Source: Lachnospiraceae bacterium
GTDB taxonomy: Bacteria > Bacillota > Clostridia > Lachnospirales > Lachnospiraceae
Direction of reading: 5' to 3'
Length of the DNA stretch: 64,000 nucleotides
Assembly (NCBI GenBank): GCA_017412055.1
Contig: JAFQOW010000015.1
Coordinates: 1 to 64,000, forward strand
Shown here: piece after piece, positions 35,023 to 44,807 of the stretch
How the letters are laid out: the number at the start of each line of letters is the position of its first letter
Numbering within the stretch: the stretch's first letter is position 1
The notes under the pieces: generated by a model
Told to the model about the DNA's origin: nothing
Seen by the model: only the letters and a program-made list of their open reading frames with translations
Databases searched by the model: none
Translations under genes and position numbers: made by a program

Positions 35023-35044
35023 GAGGCTGTTTAAAAACAGCCTC
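35023..35044 (+). terminator. Hairpin terminator
   Basis: GAGGCTGTTT and AAACAGCCTC form a strong stem directly after the gene, followed by an AT-rich stretch but no pure T-run. Confidence 0.65.
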
Positions 35045-35125
35045 AATTTAATATTCGTATAACATAACAAATGAAAATTATAATTAGGATATTTGATACC
35101 CTGAATTTATTATATGGAGGAAAAG

Positions 35126-36151
35126 ATGACAAAAGGCGACATCTATTTAAAAGACACAATAGTACATATTCTTGATTCATCAGTTGGTATGCCAGTACTT
35201 TCAGATTCTTTATTGGAGTATGGCTCTGATTTTGCTGATTTCTTAAAGGAACATATATATAAAGTAATAACTAGTGATGATATAAAGAAGTGTCAGTTTA
35301 TTAAAGAAGAATCAGAAGTATTTAAAAATCTGGAATCAGCTCTTGCTGGGGAGATGGATTTTCTTACCTTTAGTAGATTTGTAGCTGAAAAAATGTATGG
35401 GATACTAAATTCAAATATAGATATTCCAGCAGCAGATTTGGTTGTGGCATGCTTTGAGATAAACCAGATACCACATATGGCTATTCTAAAAATGAATTAT
35501 AAGGAATCTTATATGCATCAGACTATGCCTATGGAAAATGGTAATGTGAATAGCATAATTAAATATCGCTCATTACTTCCAAGTGAATCACAGAAGCTTT
35601 CAGAGGCTGCTATAATCAGACTTGATGATTTTTCATTGAAAATATTAGAGAAGAAATATGAAGTAAATGGCAAGAAGGAAAACTATTTCTCTCAGATGTT
35701 CTTGCAGTGTACAACGAAGCTTTCACAGAAAGCAAAGCTTGCTATAGTGGAGAAGGCTGTTGAATCTGTGCAGAAGGAATTCTTAAATGATTCAGAGCAG
35801 TTCGAAGAAAAGATGAAGGCTAAGAGCATTATTCACAAGGAATTGGAAGAGCAGGGTGAAATCAATATTACAGAGGTAGCTTCTAAGGTGTTTGAGGAAA
35901 AAGCTGACCTTAGAGAAAAGTTTAAGGAAAAAATAGAGAAGTATAATATTAAAGAGGATGAACCTATAAAGCTTGTAAACGAAGCTACTACAAAGAAGTT
36001 TGGCAAGCAGCAGTTAATGACAGATACTGGTATAGAGATAAAGATTCCTATGGAGCAGTATAATAGCACAGACAGCATAGAGTTTATAACAAATCAGGAT
36101 GGAACAATTTCTGTATTAATAAAAAATATAGGTAAGATTACAAGTAAGTAA
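35126..36151 (+). CDS. Nucleoid-associated protein, NdpA/YejK family
   Basis: A 341-residue cytoplasmic protein of the 37-kDa nucleoid-associated family, of which E. coli YejK is the known member. It has the N-terminal HILDSSVGMPVLSD segment, the PAADLVVACFEI segment and the C-terminal region IEIKIPMEQYNSTDSIEFITNQDGTISVLIKNIGKI. The role in Gram-positive bacteria is not well known. ATG 35126 has TGGAGG upstream; an earlier in-frame ATG overlaps this site. Confidence 0.8.
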   Translation: MTKGDIYLKDTIVHILDSSVGMPVLSDSLLEYGSDFADFLKEHIYKVITSDDIKKCQFIKEESEVFKNLESALAGEMDFLTFSRFVAEKMYGILNSNIDIPAADLVVACFEINQIPHMAILKMNYKESYMHQTMPMENGNVNSIIKYRSLLPSESQKLSEAAIIRLDDFSLKILEKKYEVNGKKENYFSQMFLQCTTKLSQKAKLAIVEKAVESVQKEFLNDSEQFEEKMKAKSIIHKELEEQGEINITEVASKVFEEKADLREKFKEKIEKYNIKEDEPIKLVNEATTKKFGKQQLMTDTGIEIKIPMEQYNSTDSIEFITNQDGTISVLIKNIGKITSK

Positions 36152-36187
36152 TAAAGAAATATTAGATACATAAAAAAAGGAGGGCAT

Positions 36188-37105
36188 ATGAACTACGATA
36201 GAGATAATAAAATATGGAGAGTTTTAGGCCCTCTGTTTGTATATTTAGGAATAAGATTTTTAGTTGAAACTATATTTTATGTGGTTTTATGGAACATAAA
36301 ATTTAAGGAATTAAATGTAAGTGCGGCCTTTAATGGAATATTATATGTGGAGGAGTATAGTGATTATGTACTTGGATATACTCTTGTAATGACTCTTGTC
36401 TCATTGGTTGTAAGTATACCTATTATGTATCTTATGGTAAAAAAGGATTATGAATATCCTATTAATCCAAGAAGAAAAGAAAATAAATTTGTACTTAAGG
36501 ATTACTTTAAGAGAATTGATATAAAGAAGTTCAACTATCCTATAATACTAGGAATGTTGGCGCCACTTGGAGTAGGACGATTTATAGCATTGCTTCCTAT
36601 CGACGGAATATTGGGCAACTATAAAAGTGTACAGTCAAATCTTGCTGACAGTTCGGTTGTTTTACAGTTTTTAGTACTTGGTGTACTTACTCCTATTTTG
36701 GAGGAATTGCTATTTAGAGGTGTTATTTATAAAAGATTAAAGCTGTATTGTGATGTGTCAGTAGCGGCGTATATAGCGGCTATTATATTTGGTATAGCAC
36801 ATTTTAATCTTATACAGGGATTATATGCTTTTATTTTGGGAATAGTATTATCATATATTTATGAGAAAAATGGCAGCTTAATAGATACAATGGTGGCACA
36901 TGGCGCGGCTAATGTAGTAGCTATATTTATGGGTATAAATCCATTATCTAAGTTGATTGATAAATATATTATACTAAGAATTATAGTGTCAATAGCTATG
37001 ATTGGTTTATTTATGATGGTTTTGTTTATAATGAATCAAAAAAAGCAAATTGATGAAGTGATTATTGATGAAACGGTAATAGATGAAGAAATTATTGATG
37101 AATAA
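36188..37105 (+). CDS. CPBP family intramembrane metalloprotease
   Basis: 305 residues with about eight membrane segments. The CPBP (Abi) motifs are intact: Glu172-Glu173 in EELLFRGVIYKRL, His205 in FGIAHFNLIQG and a late HGAAN. These residues form a glutamate/histidine metal site in the membrane. Family members process prenylated proteins or bacteriocin-related peptides; the target here is unknown. The C-terminal tail repeats IIDETVIDEEIIDE. AAAAGGAGGGC precedes the ATG. Confidence 0.85.
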   Translation: MNYDRDNKIWRVLGPLFVYLGIRFLVETIFYVVLWNIKFKELNVSAAFNGILYVEEYSDYVLGYTLVMTLVSLVVSIPIMYLMVKKDYEYPINPRRKENKFVLKDYFKRIDIKKFNYPIILGMLAPLGVGRFIALLPIDGILGNYKSVQSNLADSSVVLQFLVLGVLTPILEELLFRGVIYKRLKLYCDVSVAAYIAAIIFGIAHFNLIQGLYAFILGIVLSYIYEKNGSLIDTMVAHGAANVVAIFMGINPLSKLIDKYIILRIIVSIAMIGLFMMVLFIMNQKKQIDEVIIDETVIDEEIIDE

Positions 37106-37186
37106 ATTCATATAAAATTCTTTTAAAGAAGAAGGAATTGTGGTATATTTATAGAAGGTATGAAATTATCGCAAAGGAGATGCGTG

Positions 37187-38206
37187 ATGAAGATATTAAG
37201 TGTAGCAGTTCCATGTTACAATTCAGCTGAGTATATGGAAAACTGTATTAATAGCCTCCTAAAGGGTGGGGAGGATATGGAAATTATCATAGTGAATGAT
37301 GGTTCTACTAAGGATAATACAGGGGAAATAGCAGATAGACTAGCCAGTGAGCATCCGACTATTATAAAGGCAATACATCAGGAAAATGGTGGACACGGAG
37401 AAGCTGTGAACACTGGTCTTAAGAATGCTACAGGTACTTATTTTAAGGTTGTAGATAGTGATGACTGGGTAGATGAGAAAGCGCTGCAGGCAGTGTTAAA
37501 GACTTTACACTATATGATTGACAACAGGAAAGACTTAGATATGCTATTATCTAATTTTGTATACGAAAAGCAGGGTGTAAAGCGCAAGACAGTAATGCAA
37601 TATAGAGATGCCATAGCTCCTAAGCATATTATGAGCTGGGATGGCAATATTAAGTTTGGTGTAGCTCAGTATATACTTATGCATTCGGTTATATATAGGA
37701 CAGAGCTTTTGAAGGAATGTGGACTAGTGCTTCCAAAGCATACTTTTTATGTGGACAATCTATTTGTATTCCAACCGCTTCCTTATGTTAAGAAGATTTG
37801 CTATATAGATGTAGATTTCTACAGATATTTCATAGGTAGAGAAGATCAGTCTGTCAATGAAAAGGTTATGATATCTCGTATTGACCAACACATTAGAGTG
37901 GCTAAGCTTATGACAGAGGAATTCTTAAAGACTAATATAGAGAGTAAAAAGCTTAAAAAATATATGCTTCAGTATCTAAGTATGATGTACTGCATAGCAT
38001 CTATTATGCTTATACGTTCTAAGGATAAAGAGAAGCTTAAGCAAAAGGATGAGTTATGGCAGTGGCTTAAGGACACAGACCTTGAGCTTTACAAGAAGAT
38101 AAAGCGTTCACCATTATGTTTTGCTAATTTTATTCCAGGTCCAATAGGCAGAGGAATCTATGTAATAGGATATAAGATAGCACATATGGTATTTGGATTT
38201 AACTAG
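37187..38206 (+). CDS. Family 2 glycosyltransferase
   Basis: A GT-A fold enzyme with SVAVPCYNSAEYMENCINSLL at the start, EIIIVNDGSTKD and VDSDDWVD (the DxD metal site). Residues about 240-339 are a helical C-terminal part with RSPLCFANFIPGPIG and a hydrophobic end. It probably adds sugars to a surface polymer; donor and acceptor cannot be read. ATG 37187 has AAAGGAG upstream. It stands alone before the tRNA genes. Confidence 0.85.
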   Translation: MKILSVAVPCYNSAEYMENCINSLLKGGEDMEIIIVNDGSTKDNTGEIADRLASEHPTIIKAIHQENGGHGEAVNTGLKNATGTYFKVVDSDDWVDEKALQAVLKTLHYMIDNRKDLDMLLSNFVYEKQGVKRKTVMQYRDAIAPKHIMSWDGNIKFGVAQYILMHSVIYRTELLKECGLVLPKHTFYVDNLFVFQPLPYVKKICYIDVDFYRYFIGREDQSVNEKVMISRIDQHIRVAKLMTEEFLKTNIESKKLKKYMLQYLSMMYCIASIMLIRSKDKEKLKQKDELWQWLKDTDLELYKKIKRSPLCFANFIPGPIGRGIYVIGYKIAHMVFGFN

Positions 38207-38274
38207 TATATTAAGTGGATTTATGGCTCAAAAGTAATTGACTAAAATTTTGTAAAAAAAATAAAAAATTTTGC

Positions 38275-38303
38275 TTGACATAAATCCACTTGCATAATAT
38301 AAT
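38275..38303 (+). promoter_or_regulatory. Consensus promoter of tRNA genes
   Basis: TTGACA (38275-38280), a 17-bp spacer and TATAAT (38298-38303) give an exact consensus promoter 27 bp before tRNA-Val. Confidence 0.92.
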
Positions 38304-38329
38304 AGCAAGGCAGGTTTGGAAAAGCAAAT

Positions 38330-38402
38330 GGGATCTTAGCTCAGCTGGGAGAGCATCTGCCTTACAAGCAGAGGGTCACAGGTTCGAGCCCTGTAGGTCC
38401 CA
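38330..38402 (+). tRNA. tRNA-Val (anticodon TAC)
   Basis: The acceptor stem GGGATCT pairs with AGGTCCC, the anticodon stem TCTGC/GCAGA encloses loop CTTACAA, and the T loop is GTTCGAG. CCA is not encoded. It is co-transcribed with tRNA-Met. Confidence 0.95.
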
Positions 38403-38426
38403 CTCAAAATTTTCTAATCTGATTAT

Positions 38427-38500
38427 GGCTAAGTAGCTCAGTTGGCTAGAGCACACGGTTCATACCCGTGGTGTCAGGGGTTCGAATCCCTTCTTAGCCA
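38427..38500 (+). tRNA. tRNA-Met (anticodon CAT), elongator type
   Basis: Acceptor GGCTAAG pairs fully with CTTAGCC, so the 1:72 pair is intact and this is not the initiator. The anticodon stem CACGG/CCGTG encloses TTCATAC. A tRNA-Ile with modified CAT is possible but the overall form is that of elongator Met. CCA is not encoded. Confidence 0.93.
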
Positions 38501-38503
38501 CTA

Positions 38504-38532
38504 AGACCTAGATTTTATCTAGGTCTTTTTTT
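38504..38532 (+). terminator. Terminator of tRNA genes
   Basis: AGACCTAGA-TTTTA-TCTAGGTCT followed by TTTTTT, directly behind tRNA-Met. Confidence 0.92.
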
Positions 38533-38632
38533 GTGTATTTAATGGACTTTTGAATATTTCCACTCTTGAAAATCCCCATAAATTGTGCTATTCTGTAGGT
38601 TGGAGTTTTGTTTTATACAGAAAGGAATTACT

Positions 38633-39328
38633 ATGTTAACAAAGGTTAAAAATTTTTTTATAAAATATAGTCACTGCTGGACACTGTTATATTTTCCAAT
38701 ATATATGTTGTGGTTTACATGGTTGGAAAGAAAAGTTACACCAGATTCTGATTACACAAATTTGCATATATATGTGGACGATTTAATTCCTTTTTGTGAG
38801 TGGTTTGTAATTCCATATATTTTGTGGTTTTTGTACATTGCAGGTGTTATGGCATTTGTACTTTTTACATCGAGAAAAGAGTTTTACGAGGCTAGCGCAT
38901 ATATGTTCATAGGTATGTCAATGTGCTTACTTATATGTACATTGTGGCCAAATGGACAGGATTTAAGAGTGGAAGGCTTTGATAAGGACAATATTCTTAC
39001 ATCTATAATGGGCTTTATATATAGCACTGATACCAATACAAATGTATTTCCAAGTATCCATGTATATAATTCTGTAGGAGCGGCGATTCTTATATTTAAG
39101 AGTCATATATTAAAGAAATATAACTGGATTAAGATTTCTGCAGTAGTGCTTAGTACACTTATTATTATGTCCACTGTATTTTTAAAGCAACATTCTATAG
39201 TGGATGTTTTCGGTGGACTTATATGGGCAGCTATTATGTATATACCTGTGTATTGTGTAAATTGGAGTAAAGTAAGAGAAGTTATAAAGAATAAGTCAAT
39301 GAGTAAGAAAAAAGTAACAACAAATTAG
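38633..39328 (+). CDS. PAP2-like membrane protein
   Basis: 231 residues with about six membrane segments. VFPSIHVYNSVG and KQHSIVDVFGG match motifs two and three of the PAP2 superfamily in the form seen in the inositol/sphingolipid (AUR1-like) branch. It probably acts on a lipid phosphate or transfers a lipid head group. ATG 38633 is chosen for AAAGGAATT upstream; the earlier in-frame start has none. It is followed after 27 bp by ispF. Confidence 0.7.
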   Translation: MLTKVKNFFIKYSHCWTLLYFPIYMLWFTWLERKVTPDSDYTNLHIYVDDLIPFCEWFVIPYILWFLYIAGVMAFVLFTSRKEFYEASAYMFIGMSMCLLICTLWPNGQDLRVEGFDKDNILTSIMGFIYSTDTNTNVFPSIHVYNSVGAAILIFKSHILKKYNWIKISAVVLSTLIIMSTVFLKQHSIVDVFGGLIWAAIMYIPVYCVNWSKVREVIKNKSMSKKKVTTN

Positions 39329-39355
39329 AGGTTTTATATAATATAAGGAGACGTT

Positions 39356-39907
39356 ATGAGAATAGGAATGGGTTATGATGTTCACAAGCTAGTGGAAGGA
39401 AGAAAACTTATAATAGGCGGAGTAGATATACCATATGAGAAGGGCTTACTTGGACATTCAGATGCGGATGTATTATTACATGCTATTATGGATGCATTGC
39501 TGGGTGCAGCAGCCCTTGGTGATATAGGAAAGCATTTTCCAGACACAGATGAAAAATATAAGGGAATATCTAGTATAAAGCTTATGGAGCATGTAGGTGA
39601 GCTTCTTACAAAGGAAGGCTTTGTCATAGGCAATATAGATTCTACAATTATTGCTCAGAAGCCAAAGATGGCTCCATACAGAGAACAGATGAGAGAAAAT
39701 ATTGCAAAGGCATTGAAGATTTCTGTAAATCAGGTAGGGGTTAAGGCTACTACAGAGGAAGGAATGGGATTTACAGGAGCTGGTGAAGGTATTTCATCAC
39801 AGGCTATTGCATTGCTTGAAACAGTAGAAAATCATATCTATGATCCAATGATGATGGAGGAAGATATGTCAAAATGCCAACGATGTCAGGGCTGTCATAA
39901 AGAATAG
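39356..39907 (+). CDS. ispF: 2-C-methyl-D-erythritol 2,4-cyclodiphosphate synthase
   Basis: Fifth-step enzyme of the non-mevalonate isoprenoid pathway; makes the cyclodiphosphate and releases [11 protein letters not shown] carries metal ligands Asp8 and His10, with [15 protein letters not shown] and [10 protein letters not shown] as further signatures. At 183 residues it is about 25 longer than usual. The extra tail reads [13 protein letters not shown], with a CxxCxxC-H pattern that might bind a metal. TAAGGAG precedes the ATG. cysE and cysS follow. Confidence 0.94.
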   Translation: MRIGMGYDVHKLVEGRKLIIGGVDIPYEKGLLGHSDADVLLHAIMDALLGAAALGDIGKHFPDTDEKYKGISSIKLMEHVGELLTKEGFVIGNIDSTIIAQKPKMAPYREQMRENIAKALKISVNQVGVKATTEEGMGFTGAGEGISSQAIALLETVENHIYDPMMMEEDMSKCQRCQGCHKE

Positions 39908-39981
39908 ACAGTAGAAGAGAAATATTGTAGTTTTGATGAAACTACAATTAAATTAAGAAATTAGACATTTTGGAGGCAATT

Positions 39982-40608
39982 ATGGGTTTTATTAAATATT
40001 TTAGGGAAGAAGCAGAAATCATAAAAGAGAGAGACCCGGCTATAAAGAGTAAGTGGGAAGTGCTTCTTTATCCAAGCTTTTGGGCTATATGGAAGTATAG
40101 AAAAGCTCATAAGCATTATAAGAAGGGACATTTCTTTAGGGCTAGATATATTTCGCAGAAAGCTGCGAGAAAAACTGGAATAGAGATTCATCCAGGAGCA
40201 CAGATAGGAAAAGGATTTTTCATTGACCATGGTCATGGAGTTATTATAGGTGAGACAACTGTCATAGGAGATAATGTTACTCTTTATCAGGGTGTAACCT
40301 TAGGTGGTACCGGCAAGGAAACTGGTAAGAGACATCCTACCATAGAAGATAACGTAATGATATCCGCAGGTGCTAAGATATTAGGCTCATTTACAATAGG
40401 TGAAAATAGTAAAATAGGTGCAGGTAGCGTGGTGCTCAATGAGGTTCCGCCTAATTCAACTGTTGTAGGTGTTCCAGGAAGAGTTATCAAGCAGGATAAT
40501 GTGAGAATTCCAAGAGTTGATTTGGATCAGGTACATCTTCCTGACCCTGTCAAGTTGGAATTTGAGGATATCAGAAGAGAAATAGAAAAGCTTAAAGAAA
40601 GGCTATAA
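39982..40608 (+). CDS. cysE: Serine O-acetyltransferase
   Basis: Acetylates L-serine, the first step of cysteine synthesis. The left-handed beta-helix hexapeptide repeat is clear ([31 protein letters not shown]), with the conserved DHGHG catalytic segment and [14 protein letters not shown]. 208 residues fit the short form of CysE. The start at 39982 is preceded by TTGGAGG. It is 11 bp before cysS, so cysteine supply and cysteinyl-tRNA synthesis are linked. Confidence 0.93.
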   Translation: MGFIKYFREEAEIIKERDPAIKSKWEVLLYPSFWAIWKYRKAHKHYKKGHFFRARYISQKAARKTGIEIHPGAQIGKGFFIDHGHGVIIGETTVIGDNVTLYQGVTLGGTGKETGKRHPTIEDNVMISAGAKILGSFTIGENSKIGAGSVVLNEVPPNSTVVGVPGRVIKQDNVRIPRVDLDQVHLPDPVKLEFEDIRREIEKLKERL

Positions 40609-40619
40609 GGAGTTGCGAT

Positions 40620-42062
40620 ATGGAAAATAAAGTAAAGTTTTTTAATACATTGACAAGAAAGGTTGAGACAATTATTCCAAACGAAGATGGAAAGATTGGT
40701 ATGTATACATGTGGACCAACAGTGTATCATTTTGCTCACATCGGTAATCTTAGAAGCTACATAATGGAGGATGTTCTTGAAAAGACTCTCCGTTTTGCAG
40801 GCTATGATGTAAAGCGTGTAATGAATATTACAGACGTGGGACATTTATCAAGTGACGCTGATACTGGCGAGGATAAGATGCTTAAGGGTGCAAAGAGAGA
40901 GAATAAGACAGTTATGGAAATTGCCAAGTTTTACACTGATGCATTCTTTAGTGATTGTAATAAGCTTAATATAAAGAGACCAGATGTGGTGGAACCAGCT
41001 ACAAATTGCATAGGTGAGTTTATCCATATGGTAGAAACTTTGCTTGAAAAGGGTTACGCATATATTGCAGGTGAGAATGTGTACTTTGATACATCTAAGC
41101 TTAAAGACTACTACGTATTTTCTTCACAGAGTGAGAAGGAGCTTATGGTAGGTGTAAGAGATGATGTAGAAGAGGACGAGAATAAGAAGAATAAGAGTGA
41201 TTTCGTGCTTTGGTTTACAAAGTCTAAGTTTGATAATCAGGAGCTTAAGTGGGATAGTCCATGGGGCGTGGGTTACCCAGGCTGGCATATAGAGTGTTCG
41301 GGAATATCTATTAAGCATCTTGGAGAATATATGGATATTCATTGTGGTGGTGTAGATAATATCTTCCCTCATCATACAAATGAAATCGCACAGAGTGAGG
41401 CGTACCTTGGACATAAGTGGTGTAACTACTGGTTCCATGTACATCACTTAAATGACAAGTCTGGTAAGATGAGTAAGTCAAAGGGTGAATTTTTAACAGT
41501 TTCACTTTTGGAGGAGAAGGGCTACAATCCACTTGTTTATAGAATGTTCTGTCTTCAATCACATTACCGTAAGCCACTTGAATTTTCTTACGAGGTTATG
41601 GACAATGTGGCAGCAGCATACAATAAGCTTGTTAAGAGAATATCAGGTCTTAAGGATGAAGGTGTAGTAGACGAAGCTGCATTTAAGATATGGAGAGATA
41701 AGTTTGAGGACGCTATCGTAAATGATATGAATACTTCTATGGGTATCACAGTTATCTACGATATGTTAAAGGCTGACATTAATGATAAGACAAAGTTAGC
41801 TCTTATCGAAAGCTTTGATTATGTACTTTCACTTGATTTACTTAAGGCAGCTGCAGCAGTGGCAGATGGTACTGATAATTCAGGTGAGGGAGCTAATGTA
41901 GATGCTGAGCTTGAGGCATATATTTTGGCTATGATTGAAGAGAGAAAGGCTGCTAAGAAGGAAAAGAATTTCGCTAGAGCAGATGAGATAAGAAATGAAC
42001 TTTTAGAAAAAGGTATCGCATTGGAGGATACTCGTGAGGGCGTTAAATGGAAACTAGTATAG
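40620..42062 (+). CDS. cysS: Cysteinyl-tRNA synthetase
   Basis: Class I synthetase of 480 residues. It has CGPTVYHFAHIGNLRSYI (HIGH motif and zinc ligand Cys), WHIECSGIS (zinc ligand Cys) and the intact KMSKSKGE loop. A short charged insertion, VEEDENKKNKSDF, precedes the zinc site. The C-terminal helical domain ends RADEIRNELLEKGIALEDTREGVKWKL. Its last 16 bp overlap the frame of the next gene. The cysE-cysS-mini-RNase III-rlmB order is common in Firmicutes. Confidence 0.95.
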   Translation: MENKVKFFNTLTRKVETIIPNEDGKIGMYTCGPTVYHFAHIGNLRSYIMEDVLEKTLRFAGYDVKRVMNITDVGHLSSDADTGEDKMLKGAKRENKTVMEIAKFYTDAFFSDCNKLNIKRPDVVEPATNCIGEFIHMVETLLEKGYAYIAGENVYFDTSKLKDYYVFSSQSEKELMVGVRDDVEEDENKKNKSDFVLWFTKSKFDNQELKWDSPWGVGYPGWHIECSGISIKHLGEYMDIHCGGVDNIFPHHTNEIAQSEAYLGHKWCNYWFHVHHLNDKSGKMSKSKGEFLTVSLLEEKGYNPLVYRMFCLQSHYRKPLEFSYEVMDNVAAAYNKLVKRISGLKDEGVVDEAAFKIWRDKFEDAIVNDMNTSMGITVIYDMLKADINDKTKLALIESFDYVLSLDLLKAAAAVADGTDNSGEGANVDAELEAYILAMIEERKAAKKEKNFARADEIRNELLEKGIALEDTREGVKWKLV

Positions 42063-42103
42063 GATTTTATGATTTTATATTCCAAAAGTTAAAGGAGAAT
42101 GAA

Positions 42104-42505
42104 TTGAGCGTAGAAAAGCAGGATATATGCTCATATTCTCCATTAACCCTTGCATATATAGGTGATGGTATCTATGAGCTGGTAGTTCGTTCTATGATAG
42201 TCACAGATGCGAACGCACCAGTTAATAAGCTTCATAAGAGAAGCAGTGAATTAGTTAAAGCAGAGACACAGGCAAAGATGGCATTTTATCTAAGAGATAA
42301 TGACATACTTGACGAGGAAGAGATGCGTGTTCTTAAGAGAGGCAGAAACGCACAGTCGTACACAAAAGCGAAAAATGCAAGTGTTTCAGATTACAGGTGG
42401 GCAACAGGCTTGGAGGCTCTTATTGGATATTTATATTTACTAGATAAGAGCGACAGAATGCTTGAAATTATTTCAATGGGTTTAAAGGTAGTACAGTCAG
42501 AATAA
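42104..42505 (+). CDS. mrnC: Mini-ribonuclease III
   Basis: A short RNase III-like enzyme without a double-strand RNA binding domain; in Bacillus subtilis it matures 23S rRNA. The signature is LTLAYIGDGIYELVVR near the N-terminus, followed by RGRNAQSYTKAKNASVSDYRWATGLEALIGYLYL with the metal-binding Glu. I prefer the TTG at 42104 because AAAGGAG stands six bases before it and it gives the normal length of 133. The ATG at 42047 overlaps cysS and would add 19 residues. It lies upstream of rlmB, also an rRNA gene partner. Confidence 0.9.
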   Translation: MSVEKQDICSYSPLTLAYIGDGIYELVVRSMIVTDANAPVNKLHKRSSELVKAETQAKMAFYLRDNDILDEEEMRVLKRGRNAQSYTKAKNASVSDYRWATGLEALIGYLYLLDKSDRMLEIISMGLKVVQSE

Positions 42506-42526
42506 TAGCAGGATAGAGGTATTATT

Positions 42527-43267
42527 ATGAGATATGAAGAATTTACAATTGAAGGAAGAAATGCAGTATTAGAGGCGTTTCGTTCGGGAAAAACAATAGA
42601 CAAGCTGTTTGTGCTTGATGGATGCCATGATGGCCCGGTGAATACTATAACAAGAGAAGCCAGAAAGGGAGACACAATTATAAATTATGTGTCAAAAGAA
42701 AGACTTGATGCCATGTCAAAGACTGGAAAGCATCAGGGTGTTATGGCTTATGCAGCAGCATATACATATGCTGAAGTAAGTGATATTTTAGATGTTGCCA
42801 GAGAAAAGAATGAGCCACCATTTATATTTATATTAGATGGTATAGAGGACCCACACAATCTTGGAGCAATTATAAGAACAGCAAATCTTGCAGGCGCTCA
42901 TGGAGTTATTATACCTAAGCGTCACGCTGTAGGACTTACAGCTACAGTGGCTAGGACTTCAGCAGGAGCCCTTAACTATACACCAGTTGCAAAGGTTACA
43001 AATATATCTGCAACTATTGAAGAACTTAAGAAGGAAGGCTTATGGTTTGTATGTGCCGATATGGGCGGTGAGACAATGTACAACTTGGATTTAAAGGGAG
43101 CTATAGGCCTTGTTATTGGAAATGAGGGAGACGGGGTAAGTAGACTTGTAAAGGAAAAATGTGATTTTATCGCATCTATTCCTATGAAGGGAGATATTGA
43201 TTCACTCAATGCTTCCGTGGCAACAGGTGTACTTGCATATGAAATAGTTAGACAGAGATTAATGTAA
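42527..43267 (+). CDS. rlmB: 23S rRNA 2'-O-methyltransferase, RlmB/TrmH family
   Basis: A SPOUT-class methyltransferase acting on a ribose in 23S rRNA. The N-terminal substrate-binding part (EGRNAVLEAFRSGKTI) and the three knot motifs are visible: DGIEDPHNLGAIIRTA, LVIGNEGDGVSRLV and IPMKGDIDSLNASVATGVLAYE. 246 residues is usual. It lies 21 bp after mini-RNase III. The precise target base is inferred from the family name only. Confidence 0.9.
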   Translation: MRYEEFTIEGRNAVLEAFRSGKTIDKLFVLDGCHDGPVNTITREARKGDTIINYVSKERLDAMSKTGKHQGVMAYAAAYTYAEVSDILDVAREKNEPPFIFILDGIEDPHNLGAIIRTANLAGAHGVIIPKRHAVGLTATVARTSAGALNYTPVAKVTNISATIEELKKEGLWFVCADMGGETMYNLDLKGAIGLVIGNEGDGVSRLVKEKCDFIASIPMKGDIDSLNASVATGVLAYEIVRQRLM

Positions 43268-43308
43268 TACTCAGAAAGGAAAGTTTAAGACTTTATTTGG
43301 TGAAGATT

Positions 43309-44778
43309 ATGAAGACTGGTTTTGATAATGACAAATATTTGAAAATGCAATCAGAATATATTAAGAAAAGAATTGATAAGTTTGGAGATAAGCTTTATTT
43401 GGAATTCGGAGGAAAGCTTTTTGATGATTTTCATGCATCAAGAGTATTACCAGGATTTGAGCCAGATAGTAAATTAAAAATGCTTCTTAAAATGTCAGAG
43501 CAGGCAGAGGTTGTTATCGTTATCGGTGCAGATGCCATAGACAAGAATAAAAAGCGAGAGGACCTTGGAATTACTTATGATAAGGATGTGTTAAGACTTA
43601 TCGAGGAGTATAGAAATTGTGGCCTTTATGTAGGTAGTGTAGTGGTAACAAAATATGCCGGGCAGTCTTCAGCAGATGACTTTAAAGAAAAGCTAGAGAA
43701 AAAGAATATAAAGGTGTACAAGCATTATGTCATCGAGGGATATCCTACAAACGTAGGTCATATCGTAAGTGATGAAGGCTTTGGTAAGAATGATTATATC
43801 GAAACTACAAGACCACTTGTAGTAGTTACAGCGCCAGGACCAGGAAGCGGAAAGATGGCTACATGTTTATCACAGCTTTACCACGAGCATAAGAGAGGTG
43901 TAAAGGCTGGATATGCTAAGTTTGAGACATTCCCAATATGGAATCTTCCTCTTAAACATCCTGTAAATCTTGCTTATGAGGCGGCAACAGCAGATTTAGA
44001 TGATATGAATATGATTGACCCATTCCATTTGGAGGCATATGGAGAGACAACGATTAATTATAATAGAGATATAGAGATATTCCCAGTTCTCAATGCGGTA
44101 TTTGAGCAGATATATGGAGAAAATCTATATAAGTCACCTACAGATATGGGCGTAAATATGGTAGGAAACTGCATCATCGATGATGAGGCTACAAGACAAG
44201 CTTCATATATGGAGATAATCAGAAGATACTATAAGGTTCTTCTTCAGATGGCTCAGGGTGAAAATGTAGAAAATCAGATTTATAAGATTGAACTTATAAT
44301 GAAGAATGCAAAAATCACTACTGACGATAGAAAGGTGACAGTAGCAGCTAAGGATAGAGCAAATAAGCTTGGGGTGCCAACAGCGGCTATCGAACTTAGT
44401 GATGGCACTATTATTACTTCAAAAACTACAGATTTACTTGGTGCATCTGCAGCGCTTATCTTAAATGCATTAAAGCATCTTGGTGGAATAGAGCATGATG
44501 TACATCTTATTTCACCAAAGGCATTTGAACCAATTCAAAGTCTTAAGACAGATTACTTAGGAAGTAAGAATCCAAGACTTCACTCAGATGAGGTTCTTAT
44601 AGCACTTGCATTATCGGCGCTAGATGATAATAATGCCAAGAAGGCTATGGAGCAGCTACCACTACTTGCAGGATGTCAGGTTCATACATCAGATATGTTA
44701 TCAGATGTGGATATAAAGACATTTAAAAAGCTTGGGGTGGATTTAACTAGTGAACCGGTTAGAAGTAATTTTAGATAA
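43309..44778 (+). CDS. DUF1846 family protein
   Basis: 490 residues. The start (KTGFDNDKYLKMQSEYIKKRIDKFGDKLYLEFGGKLFDDFHASRVLPGFEPDSKLKML) is typical of the DUF1846 family, which is common in Clostridia and of unknown function. GPGSGKMATCLSQLYHE looks like a nucleotide-binding loop. It is cytoplasmic. ATG 43309 is preceded by GGTGAAG, and a GTG at 43297 is a weaker choice. It forms the end of the housekeeping block; after it the gene content becomes unusual. Confidence 0.85.
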   Translation: MKTGFDNDKYLKMQSEYIKKRIDKFGDKLYLEFGGKLFDDFHASRVLPGFEPDSKLKMLLKMSEQAEVVIVIGADAIDKNKKREDLGITYDKDVLRLIEEYRNCGLYVGSVVVTKYAGQSSADDFKEKLEKKNIKVYKHYVIEGYPTNVGHIVSDEGFGKNDYIETTRPLVVVTAPGPGSGKMATCLSQLYHEHKRGVKAGYAKFETFPIWNLPLKHPVNLAYEAATADLDDMNMIDPFHLEAYGETTINYNRDIEIFPVLNAVFEQIYGENLYKSPTDMGVNMVGNCIIDDEATRQASYMEIIRRYYKVLLQMAQGENVENQIYKIELIMKNAKITTDDRKVTVAAKDRANKLGVPTAAIELSDGTIITSKTTDLLGASAALILNALKHLGGIEHDVHLISPKAFEPIQSLKTDYLGSKNPRLHSDEVLIALALSALDDNNAKKAMEQLPLLAGCQVHTSDMLSDVDIKTFKKLGVDLTSEPVRSNFR

Positions 44779-44807
44779 ATGATATATTAACTAAAGAGGT
44801 GGAGCTT

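Noticed and set aside
36188-37105. CPBP protease as bacteriocin immunity or processing gene
   Set aside because: No bacteriocin or signal peptide gene is next to it; its neighbours are ordinary genes.
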